Assembly (NCBI GenBank): GCA_028823855.1
Contig: JAPPFL010000077.1
Span: forward strand, 1-63,301
Direction: 5' to 3'
Source: Albidovulum sp.
GTDB taxonomy: Bacteria; Pseudomonadota; Alphaproteobacteria; Rhodobacterales; Rhodobacteraceae
Length of the DNA: 63,301 nt
The first letter of the stretch is position 1. Every line of letters begins with the position of its first letter. Positions 45,950-56,557 of this stretch are shown piece after piece. The notes under the pieces were generated by a model. That model worked only from the letters and a program-made list of their open reading frames with translations. It searched no databases and was not told where the DNA came from. Made by a program: the position numbers and the translations under genes.

Positions 45950-46827
45950 GGGCTTTTTCGTCGCGCCCAGAATATGATCATCAGTCCAGCCACGAGCATA
46001 GGCAGCGATAGCAACTGCCCCATCGTTATCCCGGCCGTGTCCGAAAATGGAATAGCGAATCCCAGCGGATTGGCATCGGTGCTGAATTGCTGGTCGGGCA
46101 GCCTGAAAAATTCGACGAATGTCCTGGCCGCGCCGTATCCCGCCGCGAACATGCCAGTGATCTGGCCGGGGCGTTTTAGCCATCCCCTTCGGTATGCCAG
46201 CCAGGTCAGGACCAAGCCGAGAACCAGGCCTTCAAGCAAAGCCTCGTATATCTGCGACGGATGGCGGGGGCAGGGCGATGAGCAGTCGAAGCCTTCGGCA
46301 GCCGGAAAGACAACCGCCCAGGGAACGTCGGTGGCTCGTCCCCAAAGCTCTCCGTTAATGAAATTCGAGATCCTGCCGAGGCACAGCGCCCAAGGCACGG
46401 TGATCGCCACGGCATCGGCGACGCGAACAACGGGAAGCCGGTAGATGCGGCAGAACACCAGGCCGAAGACGACGACGCCGATCACGCCGCCATGAAAGGA
46501 CATGCCGCCCAGCCAAATCTTCAAAATCTCTTGCGGATACTCGAAATAGTATGCCGGACTGTAAATCAGAGCGTAGCCGAGCCGTCCGCCCAGCACAACT
46601 CCGAGGATCATCCACGTCGCGAGGGAGTCCAGCTGCGATGCATTCATCGGCGGCTCGTCGTTCGGCCACAAATACGGCTTGCGAAACATCGACGCGAGCC
46701 AGACCCATGCGATCAGAAAACCAGCCAGGTAGGCAAGCGCGTACCATCGAAGCGCAAATGTGAATTCGCCGACTTCGATTGAAAAAATTTCCGGCTGGAT
46801 ATTCGGAAAGGGAATGGCGAAAATCAT
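45946..46827 (-). CDS. lgt: Prolipoprotein diacylglyceryl transferase
   Basis: The 293-residue inner-membrane protein has seven predicted helices. It begins MIFAIPFPNIQPEIFSIEVGEFTFALRWYALAYLAGFLIAW. Catalytic and signature motifs are GGRLGYALIYSPAYYFEYPQEILKIWLGGMSFHGGVIGVV and GRISNFINGELWGRATDVPWAVVFP. It attaches diacylglycerol to the cysteine of prolipoproteins from the membrane side. It starts the run lgt-midA-pgeF. The ubiK-type gene is divergent, 102 bases away. Confidence 0.97.
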   Translation of the reverse strand: MIFAIPFPNIQPEIFSIEVGEFTFALRWYALAYLAGFLIAWVWLASMFRKPYLWPNDEPPMNASQLDSLATWMILGVVLGGRLGYALIYSPAYYFEYPQEILKIWLGGMSFHGGVIGVVVFGLVFCRIYRLPVVRVADAVAITVPWALCLGRISNFINGELWGRATDVPWAVVFPAAEGFDCSSPCPRHPSQIYEALLEGLVLGLVLTWLAYRRGWLKRPGQITGMFAAGYGAARTFVEFFRLPDQQFSTDANPLGFAIPFSDTAGITMGQLLSLPMLVAGLMIIFWARRKSP

Positions 46828-46929
46828 CGAGGCTCAATCCTTGCTGAACGACGCCGTTGTCAACCCCGCACTTGGATTTATTCGACGCCGCGCCCATATT
46901 CCTTATGACAAAGTTGAAGGGGCTGAAAC

Positions 46930-47223
46930 ATGCAAAGCCAGAATAAATTTTTCGAGGATCTTTCGAAACTGATGAACAATGCCGCTTATGTTGCCAACGA
47001 AGCTAAATCCGAAGCGGAAACTGCCTTCAACAGCTGGATGGACCGGTTCCTGGCCCAAAGAAATCTGGTCACCCGCGATGAATTCGATGCGGTCATGGCG
47101 ATGTCGCAGAAGGCTCGCGAGGAAAACGAGGCACTTAGAAGCAGGATCGAAGTTCTGGAAGCTGAAGTCGCGAAAAAGCCCAAGCGTCGCGCGACTAGAG
47201 CCAAGCAGGCACCTAAGGCCTAG
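46930..47223 (+). CDS. ubiK: UbiK-like accessory factor (BMFP/DUF526 family)
   Basis: The 97-residue protein begins MQSQNKFFEDLSKLMNNAAYVANEAKSEAETAFNSWMDRFLAQRNLVTRDEFDAVMAMSQKAREENEALRSRIEVLEAEVAKK and ends in a lysine/arginine-rich tail. The C-terminal coiled coil is typical. UbiK helps assemble the ubiquinone biosynthesis complex; in alphaproteobacteria the family is called BMFP. It is divergent from lgt, a conserved arrangement. Confidence 0.9.
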   Translation: MQSQNKFFEDLSKLMNNAAYVANEAKSEAETAFNSWMDRFLAQRNLVTRDEFDAVMAMSQKAREENEALRSRIEVLEAEVAKKPKRRATRAKQAPKA

Positions 47224-48208
47224 TCGAAAATTCGCGGGCAAGGCGGCGAGGTCGCGAACGTATCGCGACGGTCCAAGGAACAATTTTGCTTAAATTATTG
47301 TCGCATGTCGTGAAAACGGGCTGCCTGTCTGTTTCGCGAACATTAAACTTGCAATTTCGGGGAAATTTCGGCGGCTTATTCAAAATAAAGAAATCCCTGT
47401 TTTGAAGTTGTGCGATACAAGTGCTCCGTCGCCCAATCCCGCGAGCGCGCGCTAGTTTCGCTATGATTGTAAAGGCGGGAAATTCGACTGGTTTTGGTCG
47501 GAGCCTTTTTCCGCATCGAATATTTCGTAGTTATTCCCAGATGTAGCGGAAGTCCTTCGAACTGAATCCGCAAAATGGCTGGCGGTCGCACTAGTTGCTA
47601 CGCGAGGTCGACGCCGCGCAGGCTCTGCGCGGCCATACTCCGACAGGCTCAAACTCGGTAGTTCAGGTTCAATTCCGCTTGACGGTACATCGCGGCATGT
47701 TTGCCGGAGCCGTAACGTCCGTTGACTCGATTCCGTTGCAATAATTCGGTCATCAGAATTCTGTAAGCGGAGCAAATCACGAAATTCCGATTCGATGCTC
47801 CGACTCGGGGCCCGAATCGGGCACGGCTCCGATAGTTTCAGTTGCTCGGTTCGGGAACGCGTGGCGGCGCGCTTCGCTCTTGCCTAGGCGGCCAGAGCAG
47901 TTTGCAGGTCTCGGTAATGACTATGATTCAAGTAGTTGCAAGACGTCATTCTACAAAACTGCCAGCATGGGTCGGAATCGTCTCCTTCGAAAGCAGCCCA
48001 GTTTGCATGAGTCTCGCAATGAAGGAGGTGTGCGGCGTGGTTTAAGCGCGATTTGAGAATCGAACACGTAGGTTCCGGGGTTTGAAAAATCGGCACGCGG
48101 CCTTGCGAGAAAAATTAATTCCTGGAAGTAAGCTGGAACTCTGCGCTAGGCGCAACTTGTGTCTACTTCGCGATCCGCAAATCTATTAAGTTGCGCCGAG
48201 AAACCGGT
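47224..48208. other. Intergenic region without a recognisable gene
   Basis: About 985 bases. The open frames on both strands lack family motifs. GGTTCAATTCC at 47666 resembles a tRNA T-loop but has no pairing T-stem or acceptor. I see no terminator for ubiK. Part of it may be a decayed gene. Confidence 0.45.
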
Positions 48209-49363
48209 TTACGCGGAATTCATTGCGAAGCGCCGTTGGATTCCTCCGATTTTTTCCGCAAGATATTGCGCGAAATCGAAATTGGGTCTTTCGAGGTGGC
48301 TAAGGTGTCCCGGTCGAGCGCCATCCGCGCAGAGTCCCTTGTAGACTCGCTCGGTGCATTCGCGATCTTCCGCGTTCACTTCATCCAGGAGCGTTTTGAG
48401 TTCCGGCAGATGCCGCTGCGCTTCCGGAGAATCGATAAATTCCGGTGCCATGCCGCCTCCGAAGGAAATCCTAACCTGACCGACTCCGTGAGGGTGCAGC
48501 GACAGATACCAGAAATATCCGGGAGTAAGAGTAATCAGCAAGCTCGGATAAATCGCCAATAGGTAGGTGGTGCGCCTTCGATCACCCGTCATCCTGGAAT
48601 TTTCGGGATGAGCGACAGCAATTGGAAGCGTGTCGTCTTTCAATATGGTGTGGTAGTTGAATGCGCGCTTTCCCGGCGGGCATACCATCTCGTCGAGTTT
48701 AGACAGCCTGCCGACGGTATCGGCATGGCAAACGGGCAGGTGGTAGCTTTCCATGAAGTTTTCGGCCAGCACTTTCCAATTTGTGTTCCAAACGTAGCTT
48801 TCTTGAAACGCTTCGACATAGCCGGTCATCCCGTAGTCCGAGACGAGGCTTTCAATCTCGAAAAGCTGGCGCGCGACCGGCGGCGCGTCCTGGCTGAGGG
48901 TGACCATGACCCAGCCTAGCCATTCTTCGCACCGGATCTGCGGCAGCCTGTAATTCTTCTTGCAGAACGCCTGATTGTTTTTCATTGCAGGCGCCCCTCT
49001 TAACGTACCGTCAAGATTGTAGGTCCAGCCATGGTATGGGCAGGTCATTGCGCTCGCTCTGCCGGACCCTTGGACAATTGTTGACATTCGGTGCAAGCAA
49101 ACATTTGACATTGCCCGCAACTTTCCGCCTCGGTCTCGGACGACCAGAATGGGCTGCCCGGCCAGTTCATAGGCTAAATAGTCTCCGGGATTTTGCAGCG
49201 AATTCGATCGCCCGACGCATATCCATTCTTTTGAAAAAATATAATTGAGTTCGCGCTCAAGAAACTCGGAGCTTGTATAGACAACTGGCGGCATGGCTCT
49301 GGCGGATTCAAAGGGGCCTTTTGCGCATTCGATCAATTCTGAAACCGGGTCGATTTTTGTCAT
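48209..49363 (-). CDS. Rieske non-haem iron oxygenase, alpha subunit
   Basis: The 384-residue protein has a Rieske domain with ligands in NVCLHRMSTIV and TCPYHGWTYNLDG. The catalytic domain has the mononuclear iron site ENFMESYHLPVCHADT (His, His) with the distal acid in AEDRECTERV. It resembles enzymes that demethylate quaternary ammonium compounds or hydroxylate aromatics, for example glycine betaine monooxygenase GbcA-type proteins. No reductase gene lies beside it, so electrons must come from another locus. A start at 49363 is supported by GGGAAACTGCC. Confidence 0.9.
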   Translation of the reverse strand: MTKIDPVSELIECAKGPFESARAMPPVVYTSSEFLERELNYIFSKEWICVGRSNSLQNPGDYLAYELAGQPILVVRDRGGKLRAMSNVCLHRMSTIVQGSGRASAMTCPYHGWTYNLDGTLRGAPAMKNNQAFCKKNYRLPQIRCEEWLGWVMVTLSQDAPPVARQLFEIESLVSDYGMTGYVEAFQESYVWNTNWKVLAENFMESYHLPVCHADTVGRLSKLDEMVCPPGKRAFNYHTILKDDTLPIAVAHPENSRMTGDRRRTTYLLAIYPSLLITLTPGYFWYLSLHPHGVGQVRISFGGGMAPEFIDSPEAQRHLPELKTLLDEVNAEDRECTERVYKGLCADGARPGHLSHLERPNFDFAQYLAEKIGGIQRRFAMNSA

Positions 49364-50252
49364 GGCAGTTTCCCTTATTTCGGCTCTTTTAAGACGACCG
49401 CGCCGTTGAAGACCATGCGCCTGAACGAGCGAGGCGATAGCCTCCGTCGCATATACCGTTAATGAATGGGTTCATTGAAAAAAAGTAGTGCATCGACGAA
49501 TCATCGGTTGCCGCTTGCTTGCTGCAGCGATGGCCCCGACAAGCGAATCCTTCCAACTGCGCAGGGGGATTTGTCGCCGAAGGGACGGAAAGTGAGATTT
49601 GCCGGTGGCGGCGGGGAGCCATCGCACAGTCTTTTGGGAATTACGTCCAAAAATCGCTTTTTCCTCGCCATCGACAGTCGCGCCATCGCAGTACCTCGCG
49701 AATTGAGATTCTACGCTCATCCGAATGCTGCAGCCAATCCGGCGGAGAACGAATGTAGCGCATTCATCCCTAGCGGTCGCTTGCTTGGAAGAAATTTTTC
49801 TCGGTTGAAGGAATAGCCGTGGTACGAGAGGCGCTATGGCCGCTCAAGGCTCGCCGCGCCGGGCTCCCGCGCTCGAGTTGGCCCGCGGGATCGGTTTGTC
49901 GTCTTCCGGCGGTGCCGGCGACAAATTCGGCCCCTCCTGATCAATCATCGGGCAGGCAAGCGGGTCGGTCCGGGAGGAGCGCTCCGGAATTGGCCTGACA
50001 AGGATCATCGTCTCGATAACTTGTTGAATCTGGTTGTCCGCGATCCAAATCGCCAGCTTGGAAACCCCGCCAGAGAGGATCCGGTCAATCGAGGGCATTC
50101 ACGCAATGCGTGGCCAATGGCCGTTCCGAGTTCAACCTTGCAGCATTTGCGAGGAGGCAATTCCAACTCGCTGAATAGTAGGCAATCGCGGACGGTAGAC
50201 AACGGAGGTTTCGCCGCAATCGGGTACACGTCCGCGATTGAAACAAGGGTTG
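49364..50252. other. Region without a recognisable gene
   Basis: About 890 bases. Frames near 49500 (minus) and 49850-50100 (minus) are open for 60 to 85 codons but show no family I can name, and the frames shift. I see no RNA gene or terminator. It separates the Rieske gene from the carbohydrate locus. Confidence 0.45.
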
Positions 50253-52331
50253 TCAGGCGGCCTCGAAAAGATCTCGATGCTCCTTCCAGCGACCGCGCGT
50301 ACAGAATACGGGTGGATTGCCAACTGGAGCGCGGACTGTCACGGTTCTGCCGGCCTCGTGCTTCTCACCCGTCCATACGTGCACCCAGTCGGACCCGTTC
50401 GGCAGGAGGACCTGGCGCTTGTCCGCAAAGGGTGCAAGCACCGGCGCGACCAGCAGGTCAGGGCCGAACATGTATGCGCCCTGACCTCGGCGTAGCGCAG
50501 TGTCGCGCGGAAATGCGAAGGGCAAAGGCCGCATAGGCGGCACGCCGGTCTTTGCGTAATCGCTCATGGCTGATCCAAGATAGGGCCGGAGGCGTTCGCG
50601 CAGCTTCAGCAAGCTTCCAAGGATTTCTTCCAACTCCGGCCCGTAACTCCAGATTTCGTTGTCGCCGCCGGTTTCGGTGAAGACTCGAAACAGATCGCGC
50701 CCGTAGTCGACCTCGCCGTCAAGTGCGGAATGCGGAACGTCTCCGGGCACCCGAACCCCATGCAGTCGGCATACCGGCGAGAAGACTCCAAACTCGAACC
50801 AGCGGACAAGTAGTTCGCGGAAATCGGAATCGTCAGCGTGGCCCTCGTAAAATCCGCCGATATCGCTTGCCCACCATCCGAAGCCGGACATCGCCGCATG
50901 CAGGCCGGCTGCGATCTGCGCTCGGAAATCGTCCCAGGTCGACCGGACGTCCCCGGACCACAAAATTACCGGATAGCGCTGTCCGCCGGCCCATGACGAG
51001 CGGCAGAGCAGCACGGCGTCCTCGGCTCCGGATTCCGTCAGCCCCTCGGCATAGCGCTCGGCATGCATCAACGGATAGGCAGACAGCATCTCCGCCCCGT
51101 TGCCCTGGTAGGTTCGAATATTTTCGGCGTGGGCCGGCCGCATCTCCGGCTCGCAAGCATCAAGCCAGAAGTTTCGGATACCGCGGTCGAAATAGTTTCG
51201 CTTCGCCTTGTCCCAGTGAAAATCTCGCGCATCGGGATTAAACGCATCGTAATATGCCAGGAAATGCACTCCCAACGGTTCCTTGTCCGGAAACTGGATC
51301 ATTGCGGGAACTCCTCGCTCTGTTCCCAGAAGATATCCCTTTTCGCGCATGTCCGCGTAATATTTGGAATTGGCGTTGACCGTCGGCCAGACGGAGACGA
51401 CGGTTTTCACGTTCATCTCTTCAAGCTCGCGCGCCAAACCCTCCGGGTCGGGCCAGTCCTGAGGGTCGAACTCCCATTCGCCCTGTTTCGTCCAGGCAAA
51501 GAAGTCTATGACAATGCAAGAGAGTGGCAGGCCGCGCCGGCGGTATGCGCGGGCGACTTCCAGTATTTCCTGCTGGGAGCGGTAGCGTAGCTTGGACTGC
51601 CAGAAGCCGGTGACCCAGTCGGGACAGGGCGGCGGGTATCCTGACGCGTCAACGTAGTTCCGGAGAATCTGTTCCGGGGTTTCTCCGGCGGTAATCCAGT
51701 AGTCGAGCCCTGGAGTCGCTTCCGCGCGCCAGCGGCTGATGTTGGTTGCGAACTCGACGCGTCCCACGGCCGGGTTGTTCCAAAGAAACCCGTAGCCGCG
51801 CGACGAGATCACAAATGGAATGATTACATGCGAGTTCTGTTGAACGAGGTTGGTTGACGTGCCCTTGAGATCTTCACGTCCGTGCTGGGGCTGGCCGAGC
51901 CCCATCAGGTGTTCATCGTCATAGGCCTTGAACGCGGCCTCCAGTTGGAAGCTGCCGGAGGCGAGAGCCTTGAAATGCCTTGGAGGAGGACCGGCAAAAT
52001 GCGGGCGGGTCTCTGCCAGCAATTCGTCGTCGGTGACCGTATCGAAGTAGCTGATCACCGGTTCCAGTTGAACGTCCGCCCCCAGCCGCCGCGCGATTCG
52101 CACACGTGCCTCGATGCGGCCGTTGCGGATGCGGGCATGCTTCCCGTCGACGGACGCTTCAACCTTCGTCGCGGAAGGTTCAAGCAGAGCGCTCGCACGC
52201 GGTTCGACGACGCGCCCTCCGGGTCTGGCGCGAGTCCTGAGAGCGTCCTTCCCCCATGCTTCGATCCGCACGCACTCGGAATTGAAACGTATGGTCAGCG
52301 CATTGCCGTCGATTGAAAACGTATCAGGCAA
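50253..52331 (-). CDS. Glycoside hydrolase family 31 (alpha-glucosidase/alpha-xylosidase type)
   Basis: A TTG at 52331, 8 bases before the PhyH stop and preceded by GGGGG, gives about 692 residues; a longer frame reaches 52508 inside the neighbour. The N-terminal beta-sandwich includes the substrate-ring contact region GFLWNNPAVGRVEF. The barrel opens with GFWQSKLRYRSQQEILEVARAYRRRGLPLSCIVIDFFAW. The nucleophile is Asp391 in RNFWLDACEPEMRP and the acid/base is Asp461 in ILWSGDVRSTWDDF. It removes an alpha-linked terminal glucose or xylose. No signal peptide is seen, so it is cytoplasmic and acts after import. Confidence 0.9.
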   Translation of the reverse strand: MPDTFSIDGNALTIRFNSECVRIEAWGKDALRTRARPGGRVVEPRASALLEPSATKVEASVDGKHARIRNGRIEARVRIARRLGADVQLEPVISYFDTVTDDELLAETRPHFAGPPPRHFKALASGSFQLEAAFKAYDDEHLMGLGQPQHGREDLKGTSTNLVQQNSHVIIPFVISSRGYGFLWNNPAVGRVEFATNISRWRAEATPGLDYWITAGETPEQILRNYVDASGYPPPCPDWVTGFWQSKLRYRSQQEILEVARAYRRRGLPLSCIVIDFFAWTKQGEWEFDPQDWPDPEGLARELEEMNVKTVVSVWPTVNANSKYYADMREKGYLLGTERGVPAMIQFPDKEPLGVHFLAYYDAFNPDARDFHWDKAKRNYFDRGIRNFWLDACEPEMRPAHAENIRTYQGNGAEMLSAYPLMHAERYAEGLTESGAEDAVLLCRSSWAGGQRYPVILWSGDVRSTWDDFRAQIAAGLHAAMSGFGWWASDIGGFYEGHADDSDFRELLVRWFEFGVFSPVCRLHGVRVPGDVPHSALDGEVDYGRDLFRVFTETGGDNEIWSYGPELEEILGSLLKLRERLRPYLGSAMSDYAKTGVPPMRPLPFAFPRDTALRRGQGAYMFGPDLLVAPVLAPFADKRQVLLPNGSDWVHVWTGEKHEAGRTVTVRAPVGNPPVFCTRGRWKEHRDLFEAA

Positions 52332-53187
52332 ACATTGCCCCCATTTTTCCTGTATCCGGGTTCCTGTTGAATTCGACGGGCTGGCCGCCGGGATGCTCCG
52401 GTACCAGGGCGGAAATATTCTCCAATGCTTCAGTTGGCCAGTTGCGCGGACTCGGCATGACTTCCGACGCCAAGTCGGAAACGGCGCCGTCGAAGACATT
52501 TGCGGCATGAACTCGCACGCCGTTTGGCAGGTCCGACCAAGCGGGATGATACCAGAGCGTCAGCAACATGCGTTCCTGATCCGTCCGGTTGGGATAGGCC
52601 GCGTGCAACAGGCGCGCGTCGACTACGAAGACATCACCAGGCGAACTTGGCAGCGCGATCTCTCCGTCGGCGCTTTGGAACAGTTTGTGCCGAGGATCAT
52701 CGACCCGCGACAGCGCCCTTGCGTGCGCAGTGATCGAGTCGTGCAGCGGATGCCGTCGCAGATGCGTGCCCGGCACAACGCGCAAGCAACCGTTTTCGAC
52801 GGTGGTCGGACCCAAGTAGATCATTATGCCGAGCTGCGGCGGCATTGGCTCGTAAGCCGATGGGTGCGACCAGCCCCACCAGTCCTGATGCCAGAATAGC
52901 GCAGGCGAATGGCCTGGCTTGGATATCAGAAAGCCGGACTGGTATCGAAGGTCAGCAAATCCCTGGCTCGCAAGCCCGTCTAGAAGTTCCGGGCAGGAAA
53001 TGAGTCCGGAATAGGCCGGATCCGTCGCTATGCTGATCATTGATCCCTGCGCACGGTTGGCAGCCCGGTGATCGGCGCTTGCGCGCTGCAGATTGTAGGC
53101 CGAGTTCCTGGCCAGCCGGGCTATCAGGCGTGCGGGCAAGAGGCCTTTAAGATGGACGAAACCATTGGCCTCGATCTCAGGGCTCAT
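52324..53187 (-). CDS. Phytanoyl-CoA dioxygenase (PhyH)-family Fe(II)/2-oxoglutarate oxygenase
   Basis: The ATG at 53187 gives 287 residues. The iron-binding triad is seen as WHQDWWGW (His, Asp) and RLLHAAYPNRT (His), with the 2-oxoglutarate arginine probably in QERMLL. It also has ENGCLRVVPGTHLRRHPLHD, a family signature. Such enzymes hydroxylate an unactivated carbon. It is located between the SDR genes and GH31, so it probably oxidises the aglycone or another part of the imported compound. The stop overlaps the GH31 start. Confidence 0.87.
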   Translation of the reverse strand: MSPEIEANGFVHLKGLLPARLIARLARNSAYNLQRASADHRAANRAQGSMISIATDPAYSGLISCPELLDGLASQGFADLRYQSGFLISKPGHSPALFWHQDWWGWSHPSAYEPMPPQLGIMIYLGPTTVENGCLRVVPGTHLRRHPLHDSITAHARALSRVDDPRHKLFQSADGEIALPSSPGDVFVVDARLLHAAYPNRTDQERMLLTLWYHPAWSDLPNGVRVHAANVFDGAVSDLASEVMPSPRNWPTEALENISALVPEHPGGQPVEFNRNPDTGKMGAMFA

Positions 53188-53204
53188 ATTTTTTTCTTCG
53201 TTCC

Positions 53205-53915
53205 TCAACGCTTTCGAAGATAACCGCCGTCAGCGATCAGCTCGGTTCCGGTGATAAAACTCGCTTCGTCCGATAGCAGGAACGCGATTGCTTCGGCGAT
53301 CTCCCCCGGGTAAGCCATGCGGCCAAGGATGTGCGCATCGGCTGCCTGCGCTCGGACAGCCTCGCCATCAGGCGTCTCGTCCAGCGCCCGGTCGGTGAAA
53401 GGCGTGTCAACCCAGCCGGGACTTACGGCGTTTACACGGATGCTGCGCGGCGCGAACTCGCCGCTGGCGGCCCGCATAAGGCCCAGCACCGCACCCTTGG
53501 AAGCGTGATAGGCCGTGTAGCCGTCCGTGCCGATGTGAGCCGATACCGAGGAAACCAGGACGATGCTCCCGCCTTCCTCAAGGCGCGGGCTTGCATGTTT
53601 GATCGCAAGCATTGCTCCCCGCGCATTGACGGCCATGACGCGCCGCCAGTCCTCCCATGGCAGTTCCTCGACGCGTCCGCGCATATTTGTTCCGGCAATG
53701 CAGACCAGGCCAGCGAGCGCGTCCAATCTTTGAAAGGCCATGGCGACGGCGGATTCCTCGGAAATGTCCAGCTGGTAGCTTTCCGTTGCTTCGGGGCATG
53801 GCCGCAGGTCGAGTGAGACGGCCCGTCTGCCGGACGTCCGCAGCCTGCGCACCAGCGATGAACCAATACCGCCGGCCCCTCCGGTAATCGCGATCGCCGC
53901 TGCCCGCGTCTCCAA
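53205..53915 (-). CDS. SDR-family oxidoreductase (first of two)
   Basis: The 236-residue classical SDR has the cofactor motif AITGGAGGIGSSLVRRL, NAG-equivalent CIAGTNMRG, catalytic SSVSAHIGTDGYTAYHASKGAV (Ser, Tyr-x-x-x-Lys) and the end FITGTELIADGGYLRKR. The start is a TTG at 53915, 2 bases after the stop of the second SDR gene. It oxidises or reduces an alcohol using NAD(P). Its location between SDR 2 and PhyH ties it to one pathway. Confidence 0.9.
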   Translation of the reverse strand: METRAAAIAITGGAGGIGSSLVRRLRTSGRRAVSLDLRPCPEATESYQLDISEESAVAMAFQRLDALAGLVCIAGTNMRGRVEELPWEDWRRVMAVNARGAMLAIKHASPRLEEGGSIVLVSSVSAHIGTDGYTAYHASKGAVLGLMRAASGEFAPRSIRVNAVSPGWVDTPFTDRALDETPDGEAVRAQAADAHILGRMAYPGEIAEAIAFLLSDEASFITGTELIADGGYLRKR

Positions 53916-53917
53916 CT

Positions 53918-54664
53918 CTAGTGCTTTCTCATGAAACCGCCATCAACGAAGAGCGTCTGGCCAGTCACGAATGATGCGCCGCTGGAACAGAGCCAGAGCA
54001 CTGCCGCGGCTACCTCGGATGGCTCGGCCATGCGCCCCAGCAGATGAGCGTCGCGTGCGGCTTCATCCAGCCTGGCGGGATCTTCCGATTCGGACTTGGC
54101 ATGATCGGTGAAGCCCGCATTCACCCAGCCCGGAGCCACGGCATTGACGCGGATTCCGCGAGGTCCGACCTCCTGCGACAGCGCTATGGTGAAGCTCTCA
54201 ACCGCAGCCTTGGTCGCGACGTAGGCGGGGTAATCGGGAGATGCGACATGGCCCGACACCGAAGCCATGTTTACGATCGCTGGTCCGACACTTCTTTCCA
54301 GCAATGGAATGCCGTGTTTGGCAGTCAGGAACATCGAGCCGACATTGGTGTCCATCATGCGGTCCCAGTCATCCGCATCCATTCGAGACACCGGAGAGCA
54401 GTGGTTTATACCCGCCAAGTTGACCAAAGCGTCGAGCTTGCCGAATTCGCAGCCAATCCGGTCAAATGCCGCCGCCACCTCACCGGGTCGCGTCAGATCG
54501 ACCGCTGTCGAGATCCCTTGGGTAGCTTCGGGCAAACAGGGCAAGTTGCGATCGAGCAGAGCCGTATTGTAACCGGCGTTGGCAAAGGCGCGCGCAACAT
54601 CTCTTCCGATTCCGCCAGCCGCGCCTGTAATCGCCGCGACGGCCAACTCACCTGACCCGCGCAC
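53918..54664 (-). CDS. SDR-family oxidoreductase (second of two)
   Basis: The 248-residue classical SDR has AAITGAAGGIGRDVARAFANAGY, NLAGINHCSPVSRM, catalytic ASVSGHVASPDYPAYVATKAAVESF and an end FVTGQTLFVDGGFMRKH. The longest start is GTG 54664, overlapping the permease stop by 17 bases; a TTG at 54643 directly after that stop is an alternative. The two SDR proteins are clearly related but far from identical, suggesting consecutive oxidations or a duplicated function. Confidence 0.9.
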   Translation of the reverse strand: MRGSGELAVAAITGAAGGIGRDVARAFANAGYNTALLDRNLPCLPEATQGISTAVDLTRPGEVAAAFDRIGCEFGKLDALVNLAGINHCSPVSRMDADDWDRMMDTNVGSMFLTAKHGIPLLERSVGPAIVNMASVSGHVASPDYPAYVATKAAVESFTIALSQEVGPRGIRVNAVAPGWVNAGFTDHAKSESEDPARLDEAARDAHLLGRMAEPSEVAAAVLWLCSSGASFVTGQTLFVDGGFMRKH

Positions 54665-55675
54665 CTGAGAAACGGTGAGCGATCATGGTCAGAATGATCA
54701 CTAGACCGAAAATGAAGTCGGTCCAGTAGCCGGCAAATCCGGCGCCGACCGCACCGGAAGGGATAAGCGTCACCGTCATCGCGCCGAAGAACGCCCCGAA
54801 GATCGTGCCGACACCGCCCCATGTAGGAGTGCCCCCTACGAAAAGAGCGGCCAGCGCGATGAGGAGGTAGGCCTTTCCGCTGGTCGGGAACCAGACCATG
54901 TTGGCCATCTGCACAAGGAGGGCGCCGGTAATCGCCGCCGCGATCCCCGAAACGATGAAGACGCTGACGCGGATTCGCTCGATATTGATCCCCATCTCTC
55001 GCGCGCTGTCGGTATTGTCGCCGACAAGTTGCACCCGGATGCCGAAGCGATGGTATTTGAACAAGACGTAGCAGAATACGACCCAGGCCAGCGACCAGAC
55101 GAAATGGTTCGGTATTCTCAGCGTGGTATCGAAGAGCTGCCATTTGCCCACGAAGAGAGTGTAGCCGAAGCTGTCCATCGCATGCGGGGCCGAGATCGTC
55201 CTTCCCTGAGCCAGCAGGTTCACGATTCCGAGGATGAAGAAATTCAGGCCGAGAGTCGCCACCAGCGAAGAGATGCGCCCGTAGACGACGATGAGACCGA
55301 TCCCCACTCCGATCAAAGCGCCAAAGGCCAGCGTCAGCAAGAAAGCGGGAATGACGGGAACGCCGAGAACGACCGAGTACATGAAAACTCCGCCCGCCGC
55401 TCCCACGACGGAAGGAAAGGCCAGGTCGAGCTCGCCGGAGACGATCACGAACACCAGCGAAGTGGTCAGGAAGATCGTCGCGGGAACCGAGAATAGGAAA
55501 GCGTTGTAATATAACGGGTTCAGGAACAGTACAGGGTTGTTGACGGCAAAGACGCTCCAGACGAGAACCAGGGCCAGGAAGGCGTTAAGGGCGCGGCCGT
55601 TCTTTCGGTAGAAGCGATTCCAGCCGGACTGCCCGCCGCGTCGATCGGCAACGGATTCGGGGTTTGCCGCATCGG

Positions 55676-55679
<4 letters not shown>
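54648..55679 (-). CDS. Sugar ABC transporter permease, RbsC family
   Basis: The 343-residue permease has family motifs LTTSLVFVIVSGELDLAFPSVV, GRISSLVATLGLNFFILGIVNLL, LVGDNTDSAREMGINIERIRVSVFIVSGIAAAITGALL, and FVGGTPTWGGVGTIFGAFFGA. Ten or so hydrophobic helices are present. It begins MTDAANPESVADRR, overlapping the ATPase stop by 4 bases. It forms the channel of a ribose-type importer with the ATPase and binding protein upstream in the operon. Confidence 0.93.
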
Positions 55680-56482
<803 letters not shown>

Positions 56483-56557
56483 AGCCCCGCCCTTCGATTT
56501 ATTGCAATCCGGGCCGGCGCTTGGAAGCGCTCCGCGCCGACCCGGGAAGCGATGTGC

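Noticed and set aside
47666-47676. Possible tRNA T-loop GGTTCAATTCC
   Set aside because: The flanking bases do not pair as a T-stem, and no acceptor or anticodon arms could be found around it.
50253-52331. Sulfoquinovosidase (YihQ-like) identity for GH31
   Set aside because: The sulfonate-recognising residues and surrounding motifs of YihQ were not seen. The barrel entry matches alpha-glucosidase/xylosidase-type members instead.
54493-55143. 216-residue open frame antisense-shifted to the permease
   Set aside because: It is Arg/His/Asp-rich, overlaps the well-supported permease and SDR genes on the same strand, and has no family signature, so it is a shadow frame.
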